Shown here: positions 9,320 through 19,216 of the stretch, in pieces
Layout: the number at the start of each line of letters is the position of its first letter
Numbering within the stretch: position 1 is the first letter of the stretch
Source of the DNA: Streptomyces populi
GTDB lineage: Bacteria > Actinomycetota > Actinomycetes > Streptomycetales > Streptomycetaceae
NCBI RefSeq assembly: GCF_002911015.1
Contig: NZ_KZ626863.1
Coordinates: forward strand, 33,612-97,611
Length of the DNA stretch: 64,000 nucleotides
Direction: 5' to 3'
Made by a program: the position numbers and the translations under genes
Notes under the pieces: generated by a model
What the model was told of the DNA's origin: nothing
Databases searched by the model: none
Seen by the model: the letters and a program-made list of their open reading frames with translations, nothing else

Positions 9320-10151
9320 GACTCGTGCCGAGTACTGCGTGATCGCGTGCGCCGAGGCCTGGCGGGGCGACGGCGAGGTGCTCGCCAGCCCGATGGGCCT
9401 GATCCCGTCCGTCGGCGCCCGGCTGGCCCGGCACACCTTCTCGCCGGATCTGCTGCTGACCGACGGGGAGGCGCTGCTCGTCGGTCCCGACGGCACCCCG
9501 GAGGGCTGGTTGCCGTACCGCAGGCATCTGACGACGGTGACCGGCGGGCGGCGGCACGTGATGATGGGCGCGAGCCAGATCGACCGGTTCGGCAACCAGA
9601 ACATCGCGTGCGTCGGTGACTGGTCCCGGCCCCGGCGCCAGCTCCTCGGCGTGCGCGGCGCGCCGGTCAACACGCTCAACAATCCGACCAGTTACTGGAT
9701 CCCCAGGCATTCTCCACGGGTGTTCGTGGAGCGGGTCGACCTGGTGTGCGGGGTGGGGTACGACCGGGCCGGCGCCGCGGGCCCGAGCGCCACCCGCTTC
9801 CATCGTCTGCCCCGCGTGGTGACCGATCTCGCCGTCCTCGACTTCGCGACGCCCGACCACTCGATGCGGCTGGTGTCCGTCCACCCGGGTGTCACCGTCG
9901 AGCAGGTCGAGGGGGCGACGGGTTTCGCGCTGGCGGTCCCGGACGAGGTGCCGTTCACCCGTGAACCGACCGCGGAGGAACTGGAGCTGATCCGCACGGT
10001 GATCGATCCGGACGGTCTGCGCGAGCGCGAGGTGCCCGATCCACGGGACGGCGGGACACGGGGTGGCGGGGCGCGGGAGAGGGACGTCCCCCGGGCGGGC
10101 GGGACGCGGGGTGGGAAGGCACCCGCGGGTCCGGGCGGGGGCGGGCGCTGA
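9264..10151 (+). CDS. ipdB: IpdB, beta subunit of the ring C hydrolase
   Basis: CoA-transferase-fold beta subunit partnering IpdA in hydrolysis of steroid ring C. The recognisable core begins at TRAEYC, close after the third possible start, and includes ILL/LLTDGEA, HVMMGASQIDRFGNQN and the NTLNNPTSYW segment. Three in-frame GTG starts (9264, 9288, 9312), each with its own AAGGAG, are available; 9264 overlaps the ipdA stop by 4 nt and gives 295 residues, while 9312 best matches known N-termini. The C-terminus carries an extra 35-residue Gly/Arg-rich tail after the expected end (VPDP onward), encoded by repetitive DNA. The function is secure from fold, partner and context. Confidence 0.9.
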   Translation: MNTKGAGPVDAEGAGPVDATRAEYCVIACAEAWRGDGEVLASPMGLIPSVGARLARHTFSPDLLLTDGEALLVGPDGTPEGWLPYRRHLTTVTGGRRHVMMGASQIDRFGNQNIACVGDWSRPRRQLLGVRGAPVNTLNNPTSYWIPRHSPRVFVERVDLVCGVGYDRAGAAGPSATRFHRLPRVVTDLAVLDFATPDHSMRLVSVHPGVTVEQVEGATGFALAVPDEVPFTREPTAEELELIRTVIDPDGLREREVPDPRDGGTRGGGARERDVPRAGGTRGGKAPAGPGGGGR

Positions 10152-11245
10152 TGGAGACCGCGCTGACCCGGCTCGTCGGGGTCCGGCATCCCCTCGTACA
10201 GACCGGCATGGGCTGGGTGGCGGGACCCCGGCTGGTCTCGGCGACGGCCGACGCGGGCGCGCTGGGCATCCTCGCCTCGGCGACGATGACGCTCGACCAG
10301 CTCCGTGACGCCGTGCGGGAGGTCAAGTCCCGTACGGACCGGCCCTTCGGTGTGAACCTGCGCGCCGACGCCGGGGACGCGGGCGACCGGGTGCGGATCA
10401 TCGTCGACGAGGGCGTGCGCGTCGCGTCGTTCGCGCTCGCTCCCTCGCGCGAGCTGATCGCCGGGCTGAAGGAGGCGGGCGTGATCGTCGTGCCGTCCGT
10501 CGGCGCCCGGCGGCACGCCGAGAAGGTGGCCGGCTGGGGCGCCGACGCGGTGATCGTGCAGGGCGGCGAGGGCGGCGGCCACACCGGGGAGGTGGCCACG
10601 AGCGTGCTGCTGCCCCAGGTGGTGGACGCCGTGGACATCCCGGTGGTGGCGGCGGGCGGCTTCCACGACGGGCGGGGGCTCGTGGCGGCGCTGGCCTACG
10701 GGGCGGCGGGCGTCGCGATGGGCACGCGTTTCCTGCTGACCTCCGACTCGACGGTCCCCGACGCGGTGAAGGCGAGATACCTGGCGGCGACGGTGAAGGA
10801 CGTCACCGTGACGACGGCCGTCGACGGGCTGCCGCACCGCATGCTGCGCAGTGAGCTCGTCGACTCCCTGGAGAGGGCGGGGCGCGCCGGGGCGCTCGTC
10901 CAGGCGGTGCGCCGGGCCGCCGGGTTCCGGCGGATCTCCGGTCTCTCCTGGTCCCGGATGATCCGCGACGGGCTCGCCATGAGACACGGCCGGGACCTGA
11001 CCTGGAGCCAGGTCCTGCTCGCCGCCAACACCCCGATGCTGCTGAGGGCGTCGATGGTGGACGGCCGGACGGACCTGGGGGTGATGGCGTCGGGGCAGGT
11101 GGCGGGGGTGATCGAGGATCTTCCGTCGTGCGCGGACCTGGTCGAACGGGTGATGGCGCAGGCCCACGCGGTCCTGGACGCCCTTGCCGGGCCGGACGGG
11201 GCGGAGCCTCCGTGGACCGAGGCCTGTGGCGGACCGGACGGCTGA
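10151..11245 (+). CDS. ipdC: IpdC, FMN-dependent enzyme of HIP catabolism
   Basis: 364-residue TIM-barrel flavoprotein of the nitronate monooxygenase/2-nitropropane dioxygenase family. FMN-binding features are visible: the N-terminal HPLVQTGMGWVAGP, VQGGEGGGHTG, and VVAAGGFHDGRG followed by GAAGVAMGTRF. In mycobacteria IpdC acts on the HIP-CoA derivative just before ring D opening by EchA20. Its ATG overlaps the ipdB stop by 1 nt. It ends the rightward operon; beyond it is a repeat-rich convergent gap. Confidence 0.9.
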   Translation: METALTRLVGVRHPLVQTGMGWVAGPRLVSATADAGALGILASATMTLDQLRDAVREVKSRTDRPFGVNLRADAGDAGDRVRIIVDEGVRVASFALAPSRELIAGLKEAGVIVVPSVGARRHAEKVAGWGADAVIVQGGEGGGHTGEVATSVLLPQVVDAVDIPVVAAGGFHDGRGLVAALAYGAAGVAMGTRFLLTSDSTVPDAVKARYLAATVKDVTVTTAVDGLPHRMLRSELVDSLERAGRAGALVQAVRRAAGFRRISGLSWSRMIRDGLAMRHGRDLTWSQVLLAANTPMLLRASMVDGRTDLGVMASGQVAGVIEDLPSCADLVERVMAQAHAVLDALAGPDGAEPPWTEACGGPDG

Positions 11246-11531
11246 GTTCCCACGCGCCCCGCGGGCCCGGCCCGTCCGGCCGCGTCCGGACCCCGAATGC
11301 TGTTCCCGTCCGGACCTGAGGTCCCCCTTGTCCGAACCCAGGGCACCCGCCCAGACCCGGGACCCGCCCCGCCCGGACCCCGGGCCGGCTCCGTCCGGAC
11401 ACGGGAGCAGGTCCCGTCAGACCCCGGGCCGGCTCCGTCCGGGCCCGAGGACAGGTCCCGTCCGGGCACGGGGGTCGGCCCCGTCCGGACCCGGGGCTCG
11501 TACCGGGTCCGGGTGCGTGGACGGTGGCGGC
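11246..11531. other. Convergent intergenic gap, repeat-rich
   Basis: 286 bp between ipdC and fadA6, which converge. It is made largely of degenerate copies of a GTCCGGACCC-type unit; the clearest pair is annotated separately. No gene is supported: open frames on both strands are Pro/Gly/Arg-rich and reflect the repeat. Confidence 0.7.
11377..11442. repeat. Perfect 22-bp direct repeat, 44-bp period
   Basis: The 22-bp sequence at 11377-11398 (core CCCCGGGCCGGCTCCGTCC) recurs exactly at 11421-11442. Weaker copies with roughly 22-bp spacing extend from about 11250 to 11510, giving a minisatellite-like array between the two converging HIP operons. Confidence 0.85.
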
Positions 11532-12689
<1,158 letters not shown>

Positions 12690-12718
12690 GACGGCTCCTC
12701 GGGGTGTGAGTTGTTCGC

Positions 12719-13336
12719 TTACGTCTCCTCGCGCACGGAGATGCCGTCGAGGACCATCGACAGGTACTGCCGGGCGATCTCCTCGGGGCTGTGCCGGCCG
12801 CCGGGCCGGTACCAGGAGGCGGCGACCCAGACGGTGTCGCGGACGAAGCGGTAGGTGAGGCGGATGTCGAGGTCGGCCCGGAAGACCTCGGCGTCGACTC
12901 CGCGTTCCAGGGTGCTCAGCCAGGCCTTCTCGAAGTTGCGCTGGGACTCGGCGAGGAAGGCGAAGCGCTCCTGTGCGGCGAGGTGGCGGGACTCCTTCTG
13001 GTAGATCGCGACGGCCGCGCGGTGCCGGTCGATCTCCCGGAAGGATTCGGTGACCAGGGCCTCCAGGGTCTCCCGGGGACCGAACCCGGCGCCGAGGACG
13101 GTGTCGTAGCCGTCCCAGAGCTCGTCGAGGAAGGTCCGCAGGATCTCCTCCAGCATCGATTCCTTGGAGTCGAAGTGGTAGTAGAGACTGCCGGCGAGCA
13201 TTCCGGCCTCGTCCGCGATCCTGCGGACGGTGGTGGCGTTGTAGCCCTGCTCGGCGAACACCTCGGCGGCGGTGCCGAGGAGTTCGCGGCGGCGCTCGGG
13301 AGTGGCGGTCACCTGGGGCTTCTTCTTGGTAGGCAC
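12719..13336 (-). CDS. kstR2: TetR-family repressor KstR2
   Basis: TetR-type regulator of 205 residues with an N-terminal helix-turn-helix: TTVRRIADEAGMLAGSLYYHF at about 35-55 (the SLYYHFDSK recognition region is typical). In actinobacteria KstR2 represses the HIP genes and is released by HIP-CoA. Position between fadA6 and ipdF is the mycobacterial arrangement, and two palindromes in the cluster (7617-7636, 14157-14176) are its likely operators, including the promoter of its own operon. Start GTG 13336, 15 bp after ipdF. Confidence 0.9.
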   Translation of the reverse strand: MPTKKKPQVTATPERRRELLGTAAEVFAEQGYNATTVRRIADEAGMLAGSLYYHFDSKESMLEEILRTFLDELWDGYDTVLGAGFGPRETLEALVTESFREIDRHRAAVAIYQKESRHLAAQERFAFLAESQRNFEKAWLSTLERGVDAEVFRADLDIRLTYRFVRDTVWVAASWYRPGGRHSPEEIARQYLSMVLDGISVREET

Positions 13337-13351
13337 CGGGTCATTGTCGTC

Positions 13352-14143
13352 CTACGCGTGCTGGCTGCTCACGGACACGACCTCGCCGGTGAGGTACGAG
13401 GAGTAGCCGGAGGCGAGGAACACGATCGCGTTGGCCACCTCCCAGGGCTCGGCGTGGCGGCCGAACGCCTCGCGGGCGGTGAGCTCTTCGAGCAGTTCGG
13501 GAGTGGTGACCTTCACCAGGTGGGGGTGCATGGCGAGGCTGGGCGCGACGGCGTTGACGCGGACGCCGTAGGCGGCGGCCTCGACGGCGGCGCAGCGGGT
13601 GAGGGCCATGACGCCCGCTTTCGCGGCGGCGTAGTGGGCCTGTCCGGCCTGGGCGCGCCAGCCGACGACGGAGGCGTTGTTGACGACGACCCCGCCGTGG
13701 CCACTCGCCTTGAGGCGCCGCAGTGCGGCCCGGGTGCAGCGGAAGGTGCCGTTCAACGTCACGTCGAGGACGGTGGACCACTGGCCGTCGGTCATGTCGA
13801 CGAGGGGTGAGGTGCCGCCGAGGCCCGCGTTGTTGACGACGATGTCCAGTCGGCCGTGGAGGTCGGTGGCGGTGTCGAAGAGGGCCTGGACCTGGTCCTC
13901 CGAGGTGACGTCGCAGGGCAGTGCGGCGACCTGGGCCGGGCCGAATTCCGCGGCCAGGGTCTCGGCGCTCTCCTTGAGCCGGCGGGTGTGGGCGTCGCTG
14001 ATCAGGACGCGAGCGCCCTCCTCCAGGAACCGTCGTGCCGTGGCTCCGCCGATGCCGGCGCCCGCGGCGGCGGTGATGACGGCGCTGCGGCCCTTCAGCA
14101 GTCCGTGGCCGGGTACGTACGCCGGGCTCTCGACGTCGCTCAT
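13352..14143 (-). CDS. ipdF: IpdF, SDR of HIP catabolism
   Basis: SDR of 263 residues. The nucleotide motif is TAAAGAGIGGATA (24-36), a variant of TGxxxGxG with Ala for the first Gly; NNAG and the active-site YAAAK are intact. In mycobacteria IpdF oxidises the 5-hydroxy group of HIC-CoA. The start is ATG 14143. A TAGGTT motif within the operator lies 11 nt upstream, suggesting a very short leader. It is the first gene of the leftward ipdF-kstR2-fadA6 operon, divergent from fadE31. Confidence 0.88.
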   Translation of the reverse strand: MSDVESPAYVPGHGLLKGRSAVITAAAGAGIGGATARRFLEEGARVLISDAHTRRLKESAETLAAEFGPAQVAALPCDVTSEDQVQALFDTATDLHGRLDIVVNNAGLGGTSPLVDMTDGQWSTVLDVTLNGTFRCTRAALRRLKASGHGGVVVNNASVVGWRAQAGQAHYAAAKAGVMALTRCAAVEAAAYGVRVNAVAPSLAMHPHLVKVTTPELLEELTAREAFGRHAEPWEVANAIVFLASGYSSYLTGEVVSVSSQHA

Positions 14144-14156
14144 GCCTCCAAGCTAA

Positions 14157-14176
14157 CCTACCAAACACTTGTTAGG
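14157..14176. promoter_or_regulatory. Putative KstR2 operator, ipdF/fadE31 divergent promoter
   Basis: CCTACCAAACACTTGTTAGG: eight of ten positions in each half pair symmetrically outside the central 4 bp and one flanking position. It aligns with the 7617-7636 palindrome and sits 13 bp upstream of the ipdF start and 25 bp upstream of fadE31, a position suited to repressing both directions. Confidence 0.75.
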
Positions 14177-14201
14177 GAAGCTCCGCCGGAAGGTGCAGCC
14201 G

Positions 14202-15347
14202 ATGGATCTCACCCCCTCCCACGCCGACGAGGCGTTCCGCGCCGAGGCCCGCGCCTGGCTCGAGGTCCATGTGCCGAAGGTGCCGCTGCCTTCCCTGGAG
14301 ACCGCGGAGGGCTTCGCGGCGCATCGCGCGTGGGAGGCCGAACTGGCGGCGGACCGCTGGTCGGTGGTGTCGTGGCCGGCACGGTACGGCGGCCGGGACG
14401 CGGATCTCGTGCGCTGGCTGGCGTTCGAGGAGGAGTACCACGCGGCGGGCGCGCCGGGCCGGGTCGGGCAGAACGGTGTCAGCCTCCTCGCGCCGACCCT
14501 CTTCGAGCACGGCACCGCCGAGCAGCGCGCGCGGGTGCTGCCGTCGATGGCCACGGGCGAGGTGGTCTGGGCGCAGGCCTGGTCCGAGCCCGAGGCGGGG
14601 TCGGACCTGGCCTCGCTGAGGTCGCGGGCGGTTCGGACGGACGGCGGCTGGCTGCTGCGGGGGCACAAGACGTGGTCGTCGCGGGCCGCGTTCGCCGACC
14701 GCGCCTTCGGCCTGTTCCGCAGCGAGACGGGCCTGGCGAAACCCCACCAGGGCCTGACGTACCTGATGTTCGACCTGCGCGCGCCGGGGGTGACGGTCCG
14801 CCCGATCGGGCGGCTGGACGGCAGGCCGGCGTTCGCGGAGCTGTTCCTGGACGACGTGTTCGTGCCCGACGAGGACGTGATCGGGGAGCCCGGCCGGGGC
14901 TGGCGGGTGGCGATGTCGACGACGGGCGACGAACGGGGGCTGACGCTGCGTTCGCCGGGCCGTTTCCTGGCCGCCGCGGACCGGCTGGCCGCGCTGTGGC
15001 ACGACCGGGGCGACCCGTCCGACACGGCCCTGCGCGAGCGGGTGGCCGACGCGGTGATCGGGGCGCGCGCCTACCAGTTGTTCGCGTACGCCCACGCCTC
15101 TCGGCTGCTCGAAGGGGAGAGCACCGGGCCGGAGTCCAGCCTGAACAAGGTGTTCTGGTCGGAGCTCGACATCGCGCTGCACGAGACGGCTCTCGATCTG
15201 CTGGGCGCCGAGGGCGAGGTGGCGGACACCGAGTGGTGCGAGGGGTACGTCTTCTCGCTCGCGGGCCCGATCTACGCGGGCACCAACGAGATCCAGCGCG
15301 ACATCATCGCCGAGCGGCTGCTCGGCCTTCCGAAGGGCCGCCGCTGA
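14202..15347 (+). CDS. fadE31: Acyl-CoA dehydrogenase FadE31-like
   Basis: Acyl-CoA dehydrogenase of 381 residues with the full three-domain family pattern: N-terminal helical domain, the WAQAWSEPEAGSDLASL flavin/substrate loop near 125-141, and a C-terminal YAGTNEIQRDIIAERLLGLP. ATG 14202 is preceded by GGAAGG at 8 nt. It overlaps the next fadE by 1 nt (TGATG), matching the alpha-beta heterotetrameric dehydrogenases of steroid catabolism in which two FadE proteins combine. In mycobacteria FadE31-FadE32-FadE33 handle the late ring-opened intermediates. The exact orthology among the three is inference. Confidence 0.85.
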   Translation: MDLTPSHADEAFRAEARAWLEVHVPKVPLPSLETAEGFAAHRAWEAELAADRWSVVSWPARYGGRDADLVRWLAFEEEYHAAGAPGRVGQNGVSLLAPTLFEHGTAEQRARVLPSMATGEVVWAQAWSEPEAGSDLASLRSRAVRTDGGWLLRGHKTWSSRAAFADRAFGLFRSETGLAKPHQGLTYLMFDLRAPGVTVRPIGRLDGRPAFAELFLDDVFVPDEDVIGEPGRGWRVAMSTTGDERGLTLRSPGRFLAAADRLAALWHDRGDPSDTALRERVADAVIGARAYQLFAYAHASRLLEGESTGPESSLNKVFWSELDIALHETALDLLGAEGEVADTEWCEGYVFSLAGPIYAGTNEIQRDIIAERLLGLPKGRR

Positions 15348-16462
15348 TGCGCTTCCTCCTCGACGCCGAACAACGCGCCTTCGCCGCCTCCCTGGACGCG
15401 ATGCTGGCGTCCGCGGACACGCCGTCGGCGGTGCGGGCGTGGGCGGACGGCGACCACGCGCCGGGCCTGGCCCTGTGGTCTCGGCTGGCCGGGGCAGGCG
15501 TGTTCGCGCTGGCGGTCCCGGAGGCGTACGAGGGGGTGGGACCGCTGCCGGTGGAACTGGCGGTGGCGTTCGTGGAGCTGGGGCGGCACGCGGTTCCGGG
15601 TCCGGTGGTGGAGACGGCCGCCGCGGCCGCCCTGCTGGGCGAGCTGAGCGCGCTGGGCGAACCGGGGCCGGCCGAACGGCTGCTGCCGGGGCTGGCCTCG
15701 GGCAAGAGCCTCGCCACCCTGGTCCTGCCCGGCGGCCGCATGCCCACGGCGGGCGCTCCGGCACCGTCCGGCGGACAGGCACCCGACACGACGACGGCAC
15801 CGTCCGACGGCCACGCGTCGGCCCCGGACCCGGCTGCCCGGTCCGGCGGTCACGCGCTCGACGCGGACGCTGCGGCGGTGTCGCTCGTGGTGGACGGTGA
15901 CGGGCTGCGGCTCGCGTCCGGTCACGGGCCGGTGCGGGCGTCCGTGGACCCGGCCCGTCGGCTCGCCCGTCCGGAGGGCGGCGGTGAACTCCTGGCCGCC
16001 GGACCGCAGGTCGCCCGCGCCGCGCTCCGGGCGCTGACCTGGGCCCGGCTGGCCACCGCCGCCCAGGCCCTCGGGGTGGGGCTCGCGCTGCTCGGCCGTA
16101 CCGTGGAGTACGTCGGGCGGCGGACCCAGTTCGGTGTCCCCGTCGCCTCGTTCCAGGCGGTCAAGCACCGGCTCGCGGACGCGATGACCGCCCTGGAGTT
16201 CGCGCGCCCGCTGCTGCTGGGGGCCGCGCTGTCGATGGCACCGGCGGACGTGGCCGCCGCGAAGGTCAGGGCGTGCGAGGCCGCGTACGCCACGGCCAGG
16301 GCCGCGTTGCAGCTGCACGGCGCGATCGGCTACACGGCCGAGTACGACCTGTCCCTGTGGTTCACCAAGGCCCGCGCCCTGAGGGCGGCCTGGGGCACCC
16401 CGGCCGAGTGCAGGGCCGAGGCGCTGGCCGGCCTCAGTGGTGGTGGTCGTCCCCGCTCGTGA
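15347..16462 (+). CDS. Acyl-CoA dehydrogenase partner subunit (FadE32/33-like)
   Basis: Second, more divergent acyl-CoA dehydrogenase of 371 residues, translationally coupled to fadE31. The C-terminal domain is recognisable (GRRTQFGVPVASFQAVKHRLAD; QLHGAIGYTAEYDLSLW). Only one fadE partner is present here against two (FadE32, FadE33) in M. tuberculosis. Residues about 130-172 are an unusual Pro/Gly/Asp/Ala-rich linker where the beta domain should begin, encoded by three degenerate 17-bp repeats of a CCGTCCGGCGGACAGGC type. The 3' end overlaps the convergent cytochrome b gene by 29 nt. Confidence 0.82.
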   Translation: MRFLLDAEQRAFAASLDAMLASADTPSAVRAWADGDHAPGLALWSRLAGAGVFALAVPEAYEGVGPLPVELAVAFVELGRHAVPGPVVETAAAAALLGELSALGEPGPAERLLPGLASGKSLATLVLPGGRMPTAGAPAPSGGQAPDTTTAPSDGHASAPDPAARSGGHALDADAAAVSLVVDGDGLRLASGHGPVRASVDPARRLARPEGGGELLAAGPQVARAALRALTWARLATAAQALGVGLALLGRTVEYVGRRTQFGVPVASFQAVKHRLADAMTALEFARPLLLGAALSMAPADVAAAKVRACEAAYATARAALQLHGAIGYTAEYDLSLWFTKARALRAAWGTPAECRAEALAGLSGGGRPRS

Positions 16463-18149
16463 GCGCCCGGTACTCCTCGGCCGTCGGCTTCGGGATCCGG
16501 GTGCCGGGCCCGTAGAGGGCACGCGCCAGCCGGGCGCGCAGCCGTCGGCCGGGGCCGGCGCGGCGGGCCACGCCGTTCGCGTCGACGAGCGGTCCCAGCT
16601 CGTAGGGCGGCGCCTGTTCGTGCTGGGTGAGGGTGAACCGCTGTGCCGGGGTGAGGGGTTCGTGGACCTCGATGTACTCGCCGTGCGGCAGCATCTTGAT
16701 CGTTCCGGACTCGCGTCCGTGGAGCACCTTGTCCCGGTCGGCGCGCTGGAGTCCAAGGCAGATCCGTTTCGTGAGGACGTAGGCGAGGGCGGGCCCGGCG
16801 AAGACGGCGACGCGGACGAACCAGGTGATCGCGTTGATCGACAGGTGGAAGTGGGTGGCCCACAGGTCGTTGCCGCCGCCGACCAGCAGAACGGCGTACA
16901 GCGTCAGCCAGGCGACGCCGAGCGCGGTGCGGGTGGGCGCGTTGCGCGGCCGGTCCAGGATGTGGTGCTCGCGCTTGTCTCCGGTGACCCAGGCCTCGAC
17001 GAAGGGGTAGACGGCGATGGCGGTCATGACGATCGGGAAGAGCGCGAAGGGGATGAAGACGCCCAGTTGGAGCGTGTGGCCGAAGGCGTTGATCTCCCAT
17101 CCCGGCATCACGCGGATGAGTCCTTCGGAGAAGCCGAGGTACCAGTCGGGCTGCGCGCCGGTGGTCACCAGGTCGGGGCGGTAGGGCCCGAACGCCCACA
17201 CGGGGTTGATGGTGGCGACCGCGCCCATGATCGCCAGGACTCCGAAGACGAGGAAGAAGAACCCGCCGGCCTTGGCCGTGTAGACGGGCAGGAGGGGCAT
17301 GCCGACGACCGACTTCTGGTCCTTTCCGGGCCCGGGGTACTGCGTGTGCTTGTGGTAGAAGACCAGGACCAGGTGGGCGACCACGAGTCCCAGCATGATG
17401 CCCGGCAGCAGCAGGACGTGGATGGGGAAGAACCGCGGGATGATGTCGTGCCCCGGGAACTCCCCGCCGAAGAGGAAGAAGGAGAGGTACGTGCCGACGA
17501 CGGGGATCGACAGGATGGCGCCGTCGGCGAAGCGGACGCCGGTGCCGGAGAGCAGGTCGTCGGGGAGCGAGTAGCCGGTCAGTCCGGTGATGAGGCCGAG
17601 CATCAGCAGGGTCCAGCCGAAGAGCCAGTTGACCTCGCGCGGCTTGCGGAACGCGCCGGTGAAGAACACCCGCATCATGTGCACGAGCATCCCGGCGAGG
17701 AAGACGAGCGCGGCCCAGTGGTGGATCTGGCGGATGAGCAGTCCGCCGCGCACGTCGAAGCTGATGTCGAGCGTGGACTCGTAGGCCCGTGTCATGACGA
17801 TGCCGTTCAGCGGCCCGTAGGAGCCGTGGTAGACGACCTCGACGCCGCTCGGCTCGAAGAACAGGGTGAGGTAGATGCCGGTGAGGATCAGGACGAGGAA
17901 GCTGTAGAGGCAGACCTCGCCCAGCATGAACGACCAGTGGTCCGGGAAGACCTTGCGCATGTTGGCCTTGGCCAGCGAGTAGAGGCCGAGGCGTCCGTCG
18001 GCCCAGTCGGCGAGCCGCTCGCCCTTGCCGGTCTCCGGAGCGCGCCGGGCGCGCAGGGTCCCGTCCGGGGCCCGCGAAGTCCCGCCCTCGGCTGCCCCGT
18101 TCACCGAAGTCCCCGTGGTCCGGCTGGAGTCGATCTCTCGTGCGTCCAT
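16434..18149 (-). CDS. Cytochrome b subunit (QcrB-like), stand-alone copy
   Basis: Membrane protein of 571 residues homologous to the cytochrome b subunit of the actinobacterial bc1 menaquinol-cytochrome c reductase. The haem-binding His pairs lie in HHWAALVFLAGMLVHMMRVF and the HVLLLPGIMLGLVVAH helix; about nine hydrophobic segments follow a 75-residue polar N-terminus, and the C-terminus ends in three His. The primary qcrB normally sits with qcrC, qcrA and ctaE. None is here, so this is probably a second copy with a special or backup role (inference). ATG 18149 is preceded by GAGGGGAG. It converges with the fadE gene and is behind the VWA gene. Confidence 0.88.
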   Translation of the reverse strand: MDAREIDSSRTTGTSVNGAAEGGTSRAPDGTLRARRAPETGKGERLADWADGRLGLYSLAKANMRKVFPDHWSFMLGEVCLYSFLVLILTGIYLTLFFEPSGVEVVYHGSYGPLNGIVMTRAYESTLDISFDVRGGLLIRQIHHWAALVFLAGMLVHMMRVFFTGAFRKPREVNWLFGWTLLMLGLITGLTGYSLPDDLLSGTGVRFADGAILSIPVVGTYLSFFLFGGEFPGHDIIPRFFPIHVLLLPGIMLGLVVAHLVLVFYHKHTQYPGPGKDQKSVVGMPLLPVYTAKAGGFFFLVFGVLAIMGAVATINPVWAFGPYRPDLVTTGAQPDWYLGFSEGLIRVMPGWEINAFGHTLQLGVFIPFALFPIVMTAIAVYPFVEAWVTGDKREHHILDRPRNAPTRTALGVAWLTLYAVLLVGGGNDLWATHFHLSINAITWFVRVAVFAGPALAYVLTKRICLGLQRADRDKVLHGRESGTIKMLPHGEYIEVHEPLTPAQRFTLTQHEQAPPYELGPLVDANGVARRAGPGRRLRARLARALYGPGTRIPKPTAEEYRALTSGDDHHH

Positions 18150-18283
18150 TCGCCGCTCCCCTCGGCCCACCAGGGTGGCACGTCGGCCGACCGAAGCCAA
18201 CGGGGCGTCATGGAGGGGAAGCCGGGGCGGAGCCGGGCCGGGGCGTGGGGGTCCGCGCCGCGGCCACGCGGGGAAAGGGCGGG

Positions 18284-19003
18284 TCAGGCCAGGATTCCCC
18301 GGGCCCGTGCCGCCGCCAGCCACTGCGGGAACTCCGCCACCATCCGGTCGTACAGCTCCGCGTCGCTCACCTCGCGCGGATCCGGTCCGGCGTGGAAGAA
18401 GCCCGCGTTGTCGACGACCCGCTTGTGCGGCACGGCCAGTTCGTCGAGTCTGCGCAGGAAGTCGAACTGCTTGCTGCCGCGGTCGCCGAACCCTATGAAC
18501 TGCCAGAACATCGGCAGCTCGGCCGCCTTGCACAGGTACCGTTCGGCGGCGAGCTTGTTGATCGGCCCCCCGTCGGTCTGGAAGACGACGAGGGCCGGGG
18601 CGTCCGAGCCGCTGTCGAGGTAGTGGTCGATGACGGCGTCCATGGCGAGGTGGTAGCTGGTCCTGCCCATGTGCCCGAGCCCGGCCACGATCCGTTCGAT
18701 CCGCCCCCGGTGGTCGTCGAGCGTGATGTCGGTGACCGCGTCGACGTCCGTGGAGAAGAAGACGACCGGGACGGTGCCGTCGTCGTCGAGGTGGGCGGAC
18801 AGGCCGAGCACCCGGTCGGCGAGGGCCTGCACACTGCCGTCGTCGTAGTACGGCTTCATCGACCCCGAATAGTCCACGACCAGGCACACGGCGGCGCGTT
18901 GCCCGCCCAGCCCGTGCTTGGTGAGGCTGACCCCGGCGCTCTTGTAGGGGCCCACCAGCGCGGGCGCGGTCTCCTCGATCTTCGTGAGGCTGATTCCGGC
19001 CAT
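18284..19003 (-). CDS. VWA-domain protein (TerF-like)
   Basis: 239-residue protein that is essentially one von Willebrand A domain. The metal-ion-dependent adhesion site is present: DYSGS (44-48), a GRTSYH Thr loop and a later Asp (QTDGG). The sequence around QFIGFGDRGSKQFDFLRRLD resembles VWA domains associated with tellurite-resistance/Ter-family stress proteins. It has no signal peptide or membrane segment, so it is probably cytoplasmic. Start ATG 19003, with GGGAG upstream. It lies 134 bp ahead of the cytochrome b gene on the same strand. No terD-like partner is in the window, so the role is open. Confidence 0.82.
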   Translation of the reverse strand: MAGISLTKIEETAPALVGPYKSAGVSLTKHGLGGQRAAVCLVVDYSGSMKPYYDDGSVQALADRVLGLSAHLDDDGTVPVVFFSTDVDAVTDITLDDHRGRIERIVAGLGHMGRTSYHLAMDAVIDHYLDSGSDAPALVVFQTDGGPINKLAAERYLCKAAELPMFWQFIGFGDRGSKQFDFLRRLDELAVPHKRVVDNAGFFHAGPDPREVSDAELYDRMVAEFPQWLAAARARGILA

Positions 19004-19216
19004 GCGGGCGCTCCCGTCGCGCGAGGACTGCGGAACGACGAGATTACGTCACGGCGTCGTCCCGTCCGGTGCCCGGGCACCGGCGTCCGCCCGCGGCGGC
19101 CACGGAGATCACGGCCCTGCCGTTCCCCGTTGTCGGAGGCGTTGGATAGTTTGATCACCGCCGTCCCCACCGGCTCATCTTCCCCCCTTTTTCCCGTGCG
19201 TTCCTAGGAGCCGGCC

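Noticed and set aside
8404..10151. Glutaconate or acetoacetate CoA-transferase subunits.
   Set aside because: The fold is the same, but flanking echA20, ipdC, kstR2, fadA6 and fadE genes show the IpdAB hydrolase context.
16437..18623. A 728-codon plus-strand frame opposite the cytochrome b gene.
   Set aside because: Acidic low-complexity shadow of a membrane protein gene.
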